The translations under genes and the position numbers were made by a program. From Phorcus lineatus (taxonomy: Eukaryota > Mollusca > Gastropoda > Trochida > Trochidae), in NCBI GenBank assembly GCA_921293015.1, contig OV121091.1, positions 8,709,755 through 8,773,754 on the forward strand: a stretch of DNA of 64,000 nt, read 5' to 3'. The notes under the pieces were generated by a model. It was not told the DNA's origin and made no database searches. It was given only the letters and a program-made list of their open reading frames with translations. Shown in pieces: positions 1 through 8,369 of the stretch (its first letter is position 1; every line of letters begins with the position of its first letter).

Positions 1-12
1 TTCCTGAAGTAT

Positions 13-474
13 GTGCAAGACATTAATCGCCTATCAGCGAAGTACATTTGGCAGAGTGTACTCCTCTATGATGCAGAATACCGAGAGCGTCAGTTAAAGG
101 AAGGTTTCCGTTGGGGTACCCCAATACAGGAGATACGAGATTTTCAGCTTATCCCCAAACCACACACAGAGACGGCCAGAGTGTTGCGGCAAATGGAAAG
201 CACGGTGAACAAAAGAACCCAGGGGTACAGTCAGCGCCAACCTCCCCAGTCACAGAGGGGGCCTTTCACGCCCGATGGCTTTGAAATTTGCCGCCGATTT
301 AACTTTGGTAACTGTGACTTTAATGGTTGTAAAATGGCCCACGTTTGTTCACAGTGTTACAGACCAGGGCATACCAAGAAACAACACATCAGCCACCAGC
401 CTGATAGCAACCAAATACAGCAGGGCATCGACGCAAAAAACTGGGGATCAGGGAGTACTCTACAGCAACATTAA
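13..474 (+). CDS. Gag-like protein with CCCH zinc finger, N-terminus outside the window
   Basis: The frame is open from the window edge, so the N-terminus is probably missing; 153 residues are visible. Near residues 93-125 there is a cysteine/histidine cluster with spacing C-X7-C-X4-C-X3-H, followed by CSQC...H. This is the kind of CCCH or knuckle-like finger found at the C-terminus of the first ORF in many invertebrate DIRS-like elements, where it probably binds the element RNA. The stop at 472-474 lies inside the RT frame, which is open from base 408, so the two frames overlap by about 66 nt with RT in the -1 frame. The methionine at base 13 need not be the start. Function is inferred from position and the finger. 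Confidence 0.7.
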   Translation: MQDINRLSAKYIWQSVLLYDAEYRERQLKEGFRWGTPIQEIRDFQLIPKPHTETARVLRQMESTVNKRTQGYSQRQPPQSQRGPFTPDGFEICRRFNFGNCDFNGCKMAHVCSQCYRPGHTKKQHISHQPDSNQIQQGIDAKNWGSGSTLQQH

Positions 475-2162
475 ACATAGCTGCTTGGGAAACTTTGTTA
501 GGTCATGATGACCCTGACAGGGATTTCATATTGGAAGGAGTGCGTGAAGGCTTCAAGCTAGCTGAAGTTGAAGATATTCGTAAAATCGACAGTGTCTGTG
601 TCACAAATCATCGTTCTGCTTATTTGCAAAAGTCTGTTACTGAGAATCAAATTAGGAAAGAGATAAGTTTAGGGAATTATGTTGTGAGTGAAAAGGTGCC
701 TGTGATTGTAAGTGCTATTGGGGCAATTCCTAAAGATGATTCATCTGTACGACTTATACATGATGGAAGCTTGCCCCTAGGTAAGGGTATGAACAGTGCC
801 ATGAAAGATTGTGAGTGCACGTACATGGATCTTAGACATGCAATCAAACATATACATTCAGGGAGTTATTTGGCAAAGGTCGACCTCAAAAGTGCGTACA
901 GATCGGTAAACATACATCCTTCAAATTATGCATTGACGGGACTGTGCTGGTGGTTTGAGGGCCAATCAGAATGTACTTATATGTTTGACAGGAAATTACC
1001 ATTTGGGGCATCGAAGAGCCCTAAAATCTTTCAAACGCTGAGTGCAAGCGTTTGTCGAATCATGAAGCAGCGCTATGGCGTGACTGTGGTAGCATATATC
1101 GACGATTTTCTCATTGTATCTAATTCAGCAGAGGAGTGTGCTAGGGCCCTATCTCAGTTAATACGCGTTTTACGCTTCCTCGGTTTTAGTATCAATTGGA
1201 ATAAGGTAGATGGACCATCTCAAATAATCACTTTCCTAGGCATAGTTGTAAATACAACTGACTGTACCCTTGCTTTACCTGACAAGAAACTGCTAGACAT
1301 ACAGACTGTTTTATCAGAATTTTCTTCGAAAAAGAGAGCTAATAAAAGACAATTGGAGAGTCTTATTGGTAGCTTAAACTGGGCGTGCAATGTTATTCAA
1401 GGAGGTAGAACCTTCATGCGTCGTGTTATTGACATTAAAAACAAGCTGAAGTGTTCCAGTGACAGGGTTATCCTCGACGCATCTTTTATGGATGACATTT
1501 CATGGTGGCTAAGTTTTATGAAGGGTTTCAACGGTGTAAAGAGTTTTCTAGATGCAAAACCTGTGTGCACAGTACAGACTGACGCCTGCAATCAAGGGGC
1601 AGGTGGTTACTTTGATGGTGACCTGTTCTATGTCAACTGGGCCATAGATATGAACCCGGTATTTGATATGCATATTAACATAAAAGAAACTATGGCCATT
1701 GTGTTAGCAGTGTTGCGGTGGTGTCGGTTCTGGAAGAACAAACGAGTTATTGTTAAAACAGATAATATAACTGCCAAATCTATAATCAACAAGGGTTCCT
1801 GCAAAATCCCTTATATCATGTACTTTATGAGATATTTATTTTGGTTGAAAGCTGTTTATAATTTCTCATTAGAGGCCCAGTATGTGGAGGGTGAAAACAA
1901 CAGGTTAGCAGACTGTATATCTAGACTACACGAGAAAGATAGACTGACAGAACTTTTCAACTTGATACCTAGTATGCAATTAGCCCCCTTTTCTGTGCAT
2001 ACATTATCGCATCATATGTCCTATGACTTCATCTCGTTTAGGTGGAACAAGTCTACAGCAGCGCCTGTCTCACACCGTCAAGCGACTGGAGTCTCAAGGC
2101 TGGGCAGAGTCAACATCAGCAACTTACAAGTGTCAACTCAAGTGCCTGCTGAATTTCTGTGA
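408..2162 (+). CDS. Reverse transcriptase-RNase H of DIRS/Ngaro-type element
   Basis: The main frame from 495 gives 555 residues, and the same frame is open back to 408 inside the gag overlap, so translation probably enters by frameshift rather than at the weak TTG. RT motifs in order: KVDLKSAYRSV (first catalytic Asp), LPFGASKSP, and the YIDDFLIV box with the catalytic Asp pair near residue 202. An RNase H domain follows: TDACNQGAGG (Asp), IKETMA (Glu), KTDNITAK (Asp) and NRLADCISR (Asp), a full catalytic set. It should copy the element RNA to cDNA and remove the template strand. No DAM-like methyltransferase domain is seen after RNase H, unlike many DIRS1-type proteins. The frame overlaps the recombinase ORF by 140 bp. 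No inactivating lesion is visible. Confidence 0.88.
   Translation, partial: QPNTAGHRRKKLGIREYSTATLNIAAWETLLGHDDPDRDFILEGVREGFKLAEVEDIRKIDSVCVTNHRSAYLQKSVTENQIRKEISLGNYVVSEKVPVIVSAIGAIPKDDSSVRLIHDGSLPLGKGMNSAMKDCECTYMDLRHAIKHIHSGSYLAKVDLKSAYRSVNIHPSNYALTGLCWWFEGQSECTYMFDRKLPFGASKSPKIFQTLSASVCRIMKQRYGVTVVAYIDDFLIVSNSAEECARALSQLIRVLRFLGFSINWNKVDGPSQIITFLGIVVNTTDCTLALPDKKLLDIQTVLSEFSSKKRANKRQLESLIGSLNWACNVIQGGRTFMRRVIDIKNKLKCSSDRVILDASFMDDISWWLSFMKGFNGVKSFLDAKPVCTVQTDACNQGAGGYFDGDLFYVNWAIDMNPVFDMHINIKETMAIVLAVLRWCRFWKNKRVIVKTDNITAKSIINKGSCKIPYIMYFMRYLFWLKAVYNFSLEAQYVEGENNRLADCISRLHEKDRLTELFNLIPSMQLAPFSVHTLSHHMSYDFISFRWNKSTAAPVSHRQATGVSRLGRVNISNLQVSTQVPAEFL
435..441 (+). promoter_or_regulatory. 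Slippery heptamer A AAA AAC, candidate -1 ribosomal frameshift site
   Basis: In the gag frame the codons read GCA AAA AAC, so the heptamer A AAA AAC is in the X XXY YYZ register needed for -1 slippage. A -1 shift here enters the RT frame, which is open from base 408 onward. The gag stop is 31 nt downstream. No pseudoknot was computed. The register and the target frame are seen; that it works is inferred. Confidence 0.55.
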
Positions 2163-3009
2163 CAGTATTGGTATTGATCCGATGCCTTTGAGTTGTGATC
2201 ACGTCGCTTTGTTCATTGCCTATATGGTAGATGTTAAGAACTTTAAGTACCAAACAGTGAGGCAATACTTGTGTGTGGTTTCAAACATTCATAAAGCTAA
2301 CAAGTTCTCAGACCCGGTAAAAGACAGTTGGCAGATATCACACTTGTTAAAAGGTGTAAAAAGGGAACTTGGTGACGCTCAAGCCGCAACATCACCTATT
2401 ACTCCACAACATTTATTAGCAATTAGGAGACATGTTAATACCGAGTGCCCGTTAGGAGCATCCATCTGGGCGGCATGTTTGCTAGGTTTTTTTTGCATGT
2501 TGCGACCTGGTAACTTTCTGTGCATGAAAGAGTTTAATGACTCAAAATGTATAAAAGTGTGTGATGTTAGCCATTGTGACATTGGATATTGTGTATCTTT
2601 AAGGTGGACCAAAACATTACAGTTTCGGGAGAGAGTCCTGAAAGTTTATCTCCCATCTCTAGAGGGTCACGCACTGGACCCTGCAGCGGCTTTGTTTACA
2701 TTGTTGCGATTTCATAGCAGACAAGAGAACACATTGTTGTGTGATAATAGTTTTAATGCATTGTCTTACAAGTTGTTCATTGATGTTGTGCAACATGTTT
2801 TAACCCTTGAAGGTTTTAGAGAAAAAATTACAGGGCATTCCTTTAGAAGAGGTGGCGCATCTTGGGCCTTTGAAGTAGGTTTACCAGGGGAAGTAATACA
2901 GGACATAGGTTTCTGGAAAAGTAACGCGTATTTGCGTTACCTTGAAATAAGCAATAACCGCACTATGAAAGCGCTGAAGCATTTTGGACTGTCCCTTCCG
3001 TGCAGCTAG
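2023..3009 (+). CDS. Tyrosine recombinase (YR) of DIRS/Ngaro-type element
   Basis: This 328-residue protein replaces the DDE integrase of LTR elements and should insert a circular cDNA by site-specific recombination. An N-terminal SAM-like DNA-binding half (about residues 10-110) precedes the catalytic half. The catalytic series is readable: Arg in CMLRPGNF, a basic residue in LRWTKTL, ITGHSFRRGGAS with the H-X-X-R motif, GFWKS, and a terminal YLRYLEIS holding the nucleophilic Tyr. ATG 2023 gives a start inside the RT ORF in another frame, so expression may use re-initiation or a second shift. The frame is intact. Phage-type recombinases share these motifs, but an RT immediately upstream makes the retrotransposon assignment firm. 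Confidence 0.88.
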   Translation: MTSSRLGGTSLQQRLSHTVKRLESQGWAESTSATYKCQLKCLLNFCDSIGIDPMPLSCDHVALFIAYMVDVKNFKYQTVRQYLCVVSNIHKANKFSDPVKDSWQISHLLKGVKRELGDAQAATSPITPQHLLAIRRHVNTECPLGASIWAACLLGFFCMLRPGNFLCMKEFNDSKCIKVCDVSHCDIGYCVSLRWTKTLQFRERVLKVYLPSLEGHALDPAAALFTLLRFHSRQENTLLCDNSFNALSYKLFIDVVQHVLTLEGFREKITGHSFRRGGASWAFEVGLPGEVIQDIGFWKSNAYLRYLEISNNRTMKALKHFGLSLPCS

Positions 3010-3079
3010 TATATTCAATTGAGTTGCTCCATCCATCAGTAATATTTTTCTCCTTTTTCCCCTGCAAGTAATTTTCAGA

Positions 3080-3107
3080 GGGGGGGGGGGGGGGGGGGGG
3101 GGGGGGG
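3080..3107 (+). repeat. Poly-G run (28 nt)
   Basis: An uninterrupted G run lies between the YR stop and the B1 repeat. On the other strand it creates two spurious poly-proline reading frames. It could form a G-quadruplex. Confidence 0.95.
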
Positions 3108-3158
3108 TCATTTTCTTCACATTTTAGTATTTCAATCCAAATTCTTTCATACTTGGGC

Positions 3159-3288
3159 TGGGAGTTTATTTTTAAATTTACTGTTTGTAAGATCACCGCA
3201 TGTTGATCAGCAGGGACTTAGCATCCAGCTCAATAAAGTTTCACCAGTTTTACACATTGTTTTTTTGTTATTGATTGGAAGGTGTAAA
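3159..3288 (+). repeat. Direct repeat B1 of the retrotransposon
   Basis: This 130-bp sequence starts TGGGAGTTTATTTTT and ends GGAAGGTGTAAA, and is repeated base for base at 3582-3711. Its position just after the recombinase gene fits the B1 member of split direct repeats in Ngaro-type elements. Confidence 0.85.
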
Positions 3289-3581
3289 GTATTATTTTAT
3301 TTGTAAAATTGTTTTTGTACCTGTAAATAGTAAGTACAGAGTAGCTTCCCTTTCACCACATTTCTTTGGGTATAAGCTTTAACAGAGTTACCCCCCTTTA
3401 ACGTTAGCGTCGGCACTTGGCAGTTGGCAGCAGACGGCAGATGAACACGCATGTTCTTCAGCATACCACTCCCACCCACCCAGTAGTATTATTGGCATGA
3501 GGTGTATAACAATACTATGCAGCAGTTTTCATCTTATTATCTATGTTTAACTTGATATGTAAACATTATGATACATTGTTA
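3289..3581 (+). repeat. Putative A2 segment between the B repeats
   Basis: This 293-bp stretch lies between the identical B repeats. In an A1-ORFs-B1-A2-B2 element it should match the sequence upstream of gag, which is outside the window, so the prediction is untested. Confidence 0.5.
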
Positions 3582-3711
3582 TGGGAGTTTATTTTTAAAT
3601 TTACTGTTTGTAAGATCACCGCATGTTGATCAGCAGGGACTTAGCATCCAGCTCAATAAAGTTTCACCAGTTTTACACATTGTTTTTTTGTTATTGATTG
3701 GAAGGTGTAAA
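3582..3711 (+). repeat. Direct repeat B2, right end of the retrotransposon
   Basis: Exact second copy of 3159-3288. Identity over 130 bp implies recent formation. The next base begins an unrelated 145-bp tandem repeat, which sets the element's right boundary. Confidence 0.85.
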
Positions 3712-3712
3712 A

Positions 3713-4225
3713 GACCTTTTGGAACTGGAGAAGAAGATGAAAATAGGTTTTTCAGGTTTTGACCCCTGTGACCCCATTTGGGGTCATGGGGTCACCAAAC
3801 CTACAATTTAGAATCTCCAGTGCCCAAGGAGTCTACATACAACTATTCAGCTCTCTGGACCTTTTGGAACTGGAGAAGAAGATGAAAATAGGTTTTTCAT
3901 GTTTTGACCCCTGTGACCCCATTTGGGGTCATGGGGTCACGAAACCTACAATTTAGAATCCCCGTTGCCCAAGGAGTCTACACACATCTTTTCAGCTCTC
4001 TAGACCTTTTGGAACTGGAGAAGAAGATGGAAATAGGTTTTTCAGGTTTTGACCCCTGTGACACCATTTGGGGTCATGGGGTCACCAAACCTACAATTTA
4101 GAATCTCCAGTGCCCAAGGAGTATGCACATAAAATTTCAGCTCTCTAGAGTCATTGGTTCTGGAGAAGAAGTCGAAAAAGTGAAAAGTTTACGGACGGAT
4201 GGACGGACGGATGGACGGATGAGAC
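3713..4225 (+). repeat. 145-bp tandem repeat with TGACCCC palindromes and GGAC tail
   Basis: Units begin GACCTTTTGGAACTGGAG at 3713, 3858 and 4003, with a partial unit at 4148; the period is exactly 145 bp. Each unit has two TGACCCC and two GGGGTCA half-sites forming an imperfect 35-bp palindrome (3760-3794, 3905-3939, 4050-4084; one half-site is mutated in unit 3). The array runs into a GGAC/GGAT microsatellite at 4193-4222. Short frames inside it are repeats of one another and are not treated as genes. Confidence 0.9.
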
Positions 4226-5399
4226 CTGATGAGCTAAAAAGGAACATTTTGGAGCAAACCATTGCAGTCATCCCAAGACTTTTAGTGGCTGAAGTCTAAT
4301 TGAACGAATGTTTGAACAAGCCCGATAGGTTTGACCGATATAGTTTTTCATCGGCGTAAATTGGAAAATCATTTTCATAATCACAGACAGATTGTTTACC
4401 AAATTGTAAAACCGTTTGGTATAAGTCTCTGCTTAATTCATTCAAGTTGTTTTCACTATAACGATGTTTATAGAATTAAACATCTGCATAATTTTACATA
4501 CCTGTTATGGATGCCTAATGGAGTAAAACGTAAAACTTTATAATTAGATGTTCTTCAATTATGTTGCCTCGGAAATAAACACAGTTATCTTTTTCAGGCC
4601 GCTTAAATAAATCCCATGCTGTTTAATAAATTCGGAGTTTGATATTAATCCTTTATTTCAAAGTTCCCTCAAAGGGATATGATTTTTTTTTAAATCGGCG
4701 GCATGGTTTGTCATGTCACGAAATGTGTTTTTTTCTTGTAAAGTAACAAATGAAAAGACTTTACCTTTAATTTATCAGCTCCTTGATAAAATATTATGAT
4801 TGGTTAGATTTGACGTGATTCATTTGAGTTATTCAGTAACAATAATCAATAATGATGATAAAATATTTTTTGAAATAATAGGACTCATGCATGTATAAGG
4901 TAGGCCTTAATGCAAAAAAACCAAACAAATAATTTCGATTACTTTGTGTATCGTACAATTGGCTTGTTAAATTCATTCTTAACTTTTTTTTATCTTAAGA
5001 TGTATTATTTAAGTTGATATGTATGCATCTCCTGAGCAAAAAATGAGGAATAAAGGATTATGTACAATCCTAAACGCAACCCTTTGGTTTCCCTAAAAGA
5101 AGCTAGGAATCGACCTAAGAAGAGGGGTTATGTGGGAAGAAGATGTAATCGTTAGGCAAAATAGAAGGTTAGGCTGGTAATTTTTTAAAAATAATTATGA
5201 TCTACTAATCAGGATCGATATAGAATATTTATACGACACATTCACAAAGTTCCAAATATCTTTAATCCTAATCAGTAACGTAACGGTAACCAGCTGCTTT
5301 TAGCTAAATAAATCAGTCATGAATACATGGTTAAGTGCATATATTAAGGTATTGATTTTATTTATATAAATGTGTACACACGATTCAAAACATTTTATC
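4226..5399. other. Non-coding AT-rich stretch
   Basis: No convincing gene. It contains simple AT-rich sequence between the tandem repeat and the mariner relic. A short 70-residue plus-strand frame at 4331-4543 shows no recognisable features. Confidence 0.6.
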
Positions 5400-5785
5400 A
5401 GCATAATTTGGAGTGAGGTAGAAAAAGGTCTATGGCATGATGCTTGCTTGGTGTCAAGATCCGAGTGATAAATCCACGTTTCATCCACTGAAACCAGACG
5501 AGCATGAAAGCTATCGAAATCAGCATTGTAGATGTCAAAGAGCTCACGATTGGATTCAAGTCTCTGGTGTCGATCTTTAGCATTTAGCAGTAGAATACTG
5601 AGGGGCTTCTTTCCCATACACATTGTTCATACCATTATGTATTTTTGTCGCATTCAACCCTTCTTGAGAATCTTTATAACCGCACGATGCACAGTTTTAG
5701 AACTTTCTTGATTACAGGAACCCGTTTTTAGAAGACTGTAAATCTCAAGTAATGATCGGGAAGGTTTGTTTTTGTCTGTAAACTG
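5400..5785 (-). pseudogene. Mariner-family transposase fragment
   Basis: The minus strand around 5400-5560 reads LVSVDETWIYHSDLDTKQAS, a good match to the conserved VDETW...TKQ block around a catalytic Asp of mariner transposases. Upstream (5660-5785, minus) pieces resembling the N-terminal helix-turn-helix region are readable but separated by stops and shifts. The remaining DDD catalytic block, expected downstream on this strand, was not found. Neither end was located, so this is a decayed internal fragment. The family call rests on the DETW block. Confidence 0.75.
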
Positions 5786-5939
5786 TTGTCAGATGGCCTA
5801 TCGCAATAATGACTTTAACGATGATGTCTTCAAGAGTGTATAATACTCACTTCTATGAACTTATTGACTTCCCCTCGTACGTAGCTGAAGCATTACCCTA
5901 TGACATGTGTCTCAGAATCTATTGATAACTTTTTTTACA

Positions 5940-6125
5940 GCGACCATTCAAATTTGTACGTTTTCAAAAAACGACTACTTCAAGGGCATATAACTAAAAA
6001 ACCTACTTGTGGAATTTAATGATTTTTGCCTAAGACTATAATACGATCTTTAAGGATCAAGAATAAATCGCGCCCGACAAGTCATTTGCGGTCACAAGGG
6101 AGAAAACACAAAAACTAGAAACTAT
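5940..6125 (+). repeat. Diverged copy of the gamma-unit core found at 27.4 and 28.97 kb
   Basis: The order of motifs CTTCAAGGGCATATAACT, AAAACCTAC, GGAATTTAATGA, AAGGATCAAGAATAAA and GTCATTTGCGGTCACA matches the segment after 28950 in the gamma units of the array. It is clearly older than the array copies. Confidence 0.6.
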
Positions 6126-7036
6126 CCTCTCACGATATCATCTATCTTTCAAAAGAGTTAGATCCTTATCCAATGGGCGGCTTATTTCCTTTTGATCTTT
6201 ACGCAATGATAAATCATGCATCAATAAAACTCAACCTATAATTAATACGTCACGAATTTATCCCCAACACTTATTTCCGACCTTCTGATTCGGCAATCGT
6301 GAAGGAAAGGGGCAGTTATGGGGCGGAGCTAGGCACATCTTGCCGACGACCTTGAGCCATTTCAACATTGTTGCACATTGAGGAATGTAGCCAGAGATCA
6401 AAGGAAAGGAAGTCGCTCGGTGACGACAGGCATCAAAACAAAAACATTACCCGACACTTCACTCTTTCTCAATTATTTAAAACAACAAATATCAAGCTAA
6501 TCGTGAAACGCAACAAACAGGTTGTAAGTCATCACTGATAATAGGAATTTACTTGCGCCAAAGAAAAATACCAATTGATTTGTGAAAGAAATCTGCATGA
6601 GTACTCAAGTAATTCACACTCTTCGTCCATCTATAGATTTACCATTTGATACATAAAAGAGGAAAAGATCACTGATGACAAAACTGTAAACAAAATTTCA
6701 CTTAATGTAAACAATGACACTGGTTATATATTAAGATATCTTTATGAAATACGCAGCGAATGGCGGACTGCTCAGGCGCGTTAATTATAACACCTCTCTC
6801 ACTCAATGAAAAACAAAACGGCTAAAGACAGGTTAGTAATATATTAATATAAGTCGATCAGGTTATCCTTACCTTGCAGTTATTTATCAGATCAAATTTG
6901 GCGCCAGGAGGAACATTAATTAAGGGTCAGTACTCTTTGGGCTACTTCTTCCGACTGATTTAGTCGAGAATCACTTAGAGAAATTATGTCAGGTTAAAGG
7001 TCGCATAGAGCAAAGGGTTACCCATTGGATAAAACA
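6126..7036. other. Upstream non-coding region, no gene recognised
   Basis: No long frame and no recognisable exon. I looked here for the missing first Wnt9 exon, which should encode a signal peptide and end with two bases of a codon before a GT donor, and did not find one I could defend. Confidence 0.5.
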
Positions 7037-7164
7037 GATACATGATTGACACAAGTGGGTGTATACGAAATATCAGCTTGCTATCACTCACTCGGGGGCT
7101 CCGCCCCCTCGTGAGATGATAGCTCGCTGATATTTCGTATACACCCCTTGTGTCATCATGTATC
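7037..7164. repeat. 128-bp near-perfect palindrome (fold-back/MITE-like)
   Basis: The left arm begins GATACATGATTGACACAAG and runs through GTATACGAAATATCAGC; the right arm returns GCTGATATTTCGTATAC and ends CTTGTGTCATCATGTATC. The centre is the GC-rich GGGGGCTCCGCCCCC. Arms pair with only a few mismatches. There is no coding capacity. It may be a fold-back element or paired termini of a small element; just downstream (7170-7225) is sequence like the gamma array units. Confidence 0.9.
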
Positions 7165-7169
7165 TATTA

Positions 7170-7225
7170 CTCAGAGTGCGTTACTAAGGAATAAATTGCA
7201 CAAAATCGAAGGAAAACACACTCTA
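7170..7225 (+). repeat. Short segment related to the gamma array units
   Basis: GTGCGTTACTAAGG...AAATTGCACAAAATCGAAGGAAAACAC follows the same order as a segment at 27580-27620 and 29140-29180. Old, partial copy. Confidence 0.5.
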
Positions 7226-7299
7226 ATGGGATGAAATGCTTCCTTTTAAAACATATATACGACGGGCGCATTTGCCCTTGGCAGCAACATTCCTTCATA

Positions 7300-7795
7300 T
7301 TGAGTGAGTGAGTGAGTGAGTTGGGGTTTAACGTGCTTTGAACAATGTTTCAGTTATTAAACACGTGGATGACAAGCATCCAAAAAGGAGTAAACAGGGG
7401 AAAAGGGATCGATAGGCTGAGGGAATCGACGGAAAGAAAGGCACATTGAGAGATAGAAAGCAGGTTTTAGAATGACTCAAATTTTGTCGGGCTTCTACCC
7501 ATCGACCTGTCCAGCCTGGGTGTCCCTACCAGGAGCATGTACGCTCCGGTTGGCATAGCTCTCGGGGTCTCTGAAGCACGCAAAACCACCACACCCCGAT
7601 AAGATATTGTACCAGGTGGTGGCCTTCATATTGAAGACATGGTATTGAGAAGTGACACGGCAAAACGCAGGTCTGTGCCCGTCTGTAAACATGGCCGAGT
7701 CTGATGCATCGAAGGGTTCTGGCCTGACTCAATCTCACCCATAACAGATAAGAAGTCGTCGGGTAGGAGCCGAGGGCGATATACATGATACGGGT
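7300..7795. mobile_element. Mollusc-type SINE-like interspersed repeat with (TGAG)n end
   Basis: It starts with a TGAG tetranucleotide tract followed by TTGGGGTTTAACGTGCTTTG, which resembles the GTGAGTGAGTTTGG-headed SINE-like repeats common in molluscs. The rest (7490-7790) is GC-richer and frames on its minus strand are short. No RNA polymerase III boxes were confirmed and no target duplication was found, so SINE class is an inference from the head sequence. Confidence 0.5.
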
Positions 7796-8100
7796 TTGGT
7801 CCTTCTACTTCAAATCATTTTCAAAGAATCTATCACCCTCATCGACTTAAAATCTTGCATTCCCTCTAAATTGGATAGAATAAACTTTATGATGTTTTAG
7901 TAATGTTGCCGACCTCGACTGACTCGGCAGCCAAGCATATGTTATTAGTAGGAGAGTATCACTGTAGTGCAGATTACTTTGAACAGTTTATTAGTACTTG
8001 ATTGTACAAACTAAATACATTTTTGCGGTTTTATATGTTATTCAAACTAAATGGCGTCGATTTGATTGGTTAATTTTAAAAAATTGTTCATTGTTTTCAG
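7796..8100 (+). other. 3' end of Wnt9 intron upstream of the first visible exon
   Basis: No gene is seen. The sequence ends in a pyrimidine-rich tract and TTTTCAG at 8094-8100, the acceptor for the first visible Wnt exon. The exon starts with the third base of a codon, so two coding bases come from an upstream exon not found here. Confidence 0.6.
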
Positions 8101-8369
8101 GTTAACAACGGAAGAACCTTTGAATTTTAAGTATTTACTCAACCGCGATGGCTTTGATCGAAACAAGATTGATATCAAAGAAGAAAAGAAGATTTGTGAT
8201 ATATTACACTTGAAGCGTCAGCAGCGGAAGATGTGTGGCAGAGGCAGAGGTCTTGCCACGTCTCTTCTCCAAGCAATCCGACTGTCTTTTGATGAATGTG
8301 GTCGTCAGTTCGCCCCTGAACGGTGGAATTGTACTCTTGCTAGATATCGAAAACGAATCCTCAGAAAAG
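8101..8369 (+). CDS. Wnt9: Wnt9 secreted ligand, exon encoding N-terminal Wnt region (exon 2)
   Basis: Wnt9 is a secreted lipid-modified glycoprotein that binds Frizzled/LRP receptors. This exon follows a TTTTCAG acceptor and ends AAAAG|GTAGTA. It encodes LTTEEPL near its start, a KICDILHLKRQQRKMC block, GLATSLLQAI and FAPERWNCTL, all diagnostic of the Wnt N-terminal domain; LT..EPL with K.CD.L.L.R.QR.MC fits Wnt9 best among subfamilies. Only the first base of the last codon is in this exon (phase 1), and the next exon completes it to Gly before FKETSFLYA. The signal peptide and any upstream coding are missing, so an earlier exon must exist. A frame without a splice continues a few codons to a stop, as expected for intron read-through. 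No frameshifts or stops. Confidence 0.93.

Larger units (their letters stand above)
1..3711 (+). mobile_element. DIRS/Ngaro-type tyrosine-recombinase retrotransposon, left end outside the window
   Basis: The order is gag-like ORF, RT-RNase H ORF, tyrosine recombinase ORF, then two identical 130-bp direct repeats (3159-3288 and 3582-3711) separated by 293 bp. That layout matches the B1-A2-B2 end of Ngaro-type elements with split direct repeats; the partner A1 repeat would lie left of base 1. No LTR, DDE integrase or protease is visible. The RT and YR frames have no internal stops and the B repeats show no differences, so the insertion looks recent. Its right end at about 3711 abuts a different tandem repeat. 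The element class is inferred from gene order and repeat layout; DIRS versus Ngaro depends on the unseen left end. Confidence 0.85.

Noticed and set aside
2881..3196. Two minus-strand frames with poly-proline runs
   Set aside because: They are produced by the 28-nt G run and lie over the end of the recombinase gene and its repeat.
3568..4101. Three 64-65 residue plus-strand frames with nearly the same protein
   Set aside because: They are one frame repeated by the 145-bp tandem repeat.
4226..8060. Search for the first Wnt9 exon with signal peptide
   Set aside because: No ATG followed by a hydrophobic stretch and a phase-2 donor could be supported; the exon may be left of the window.
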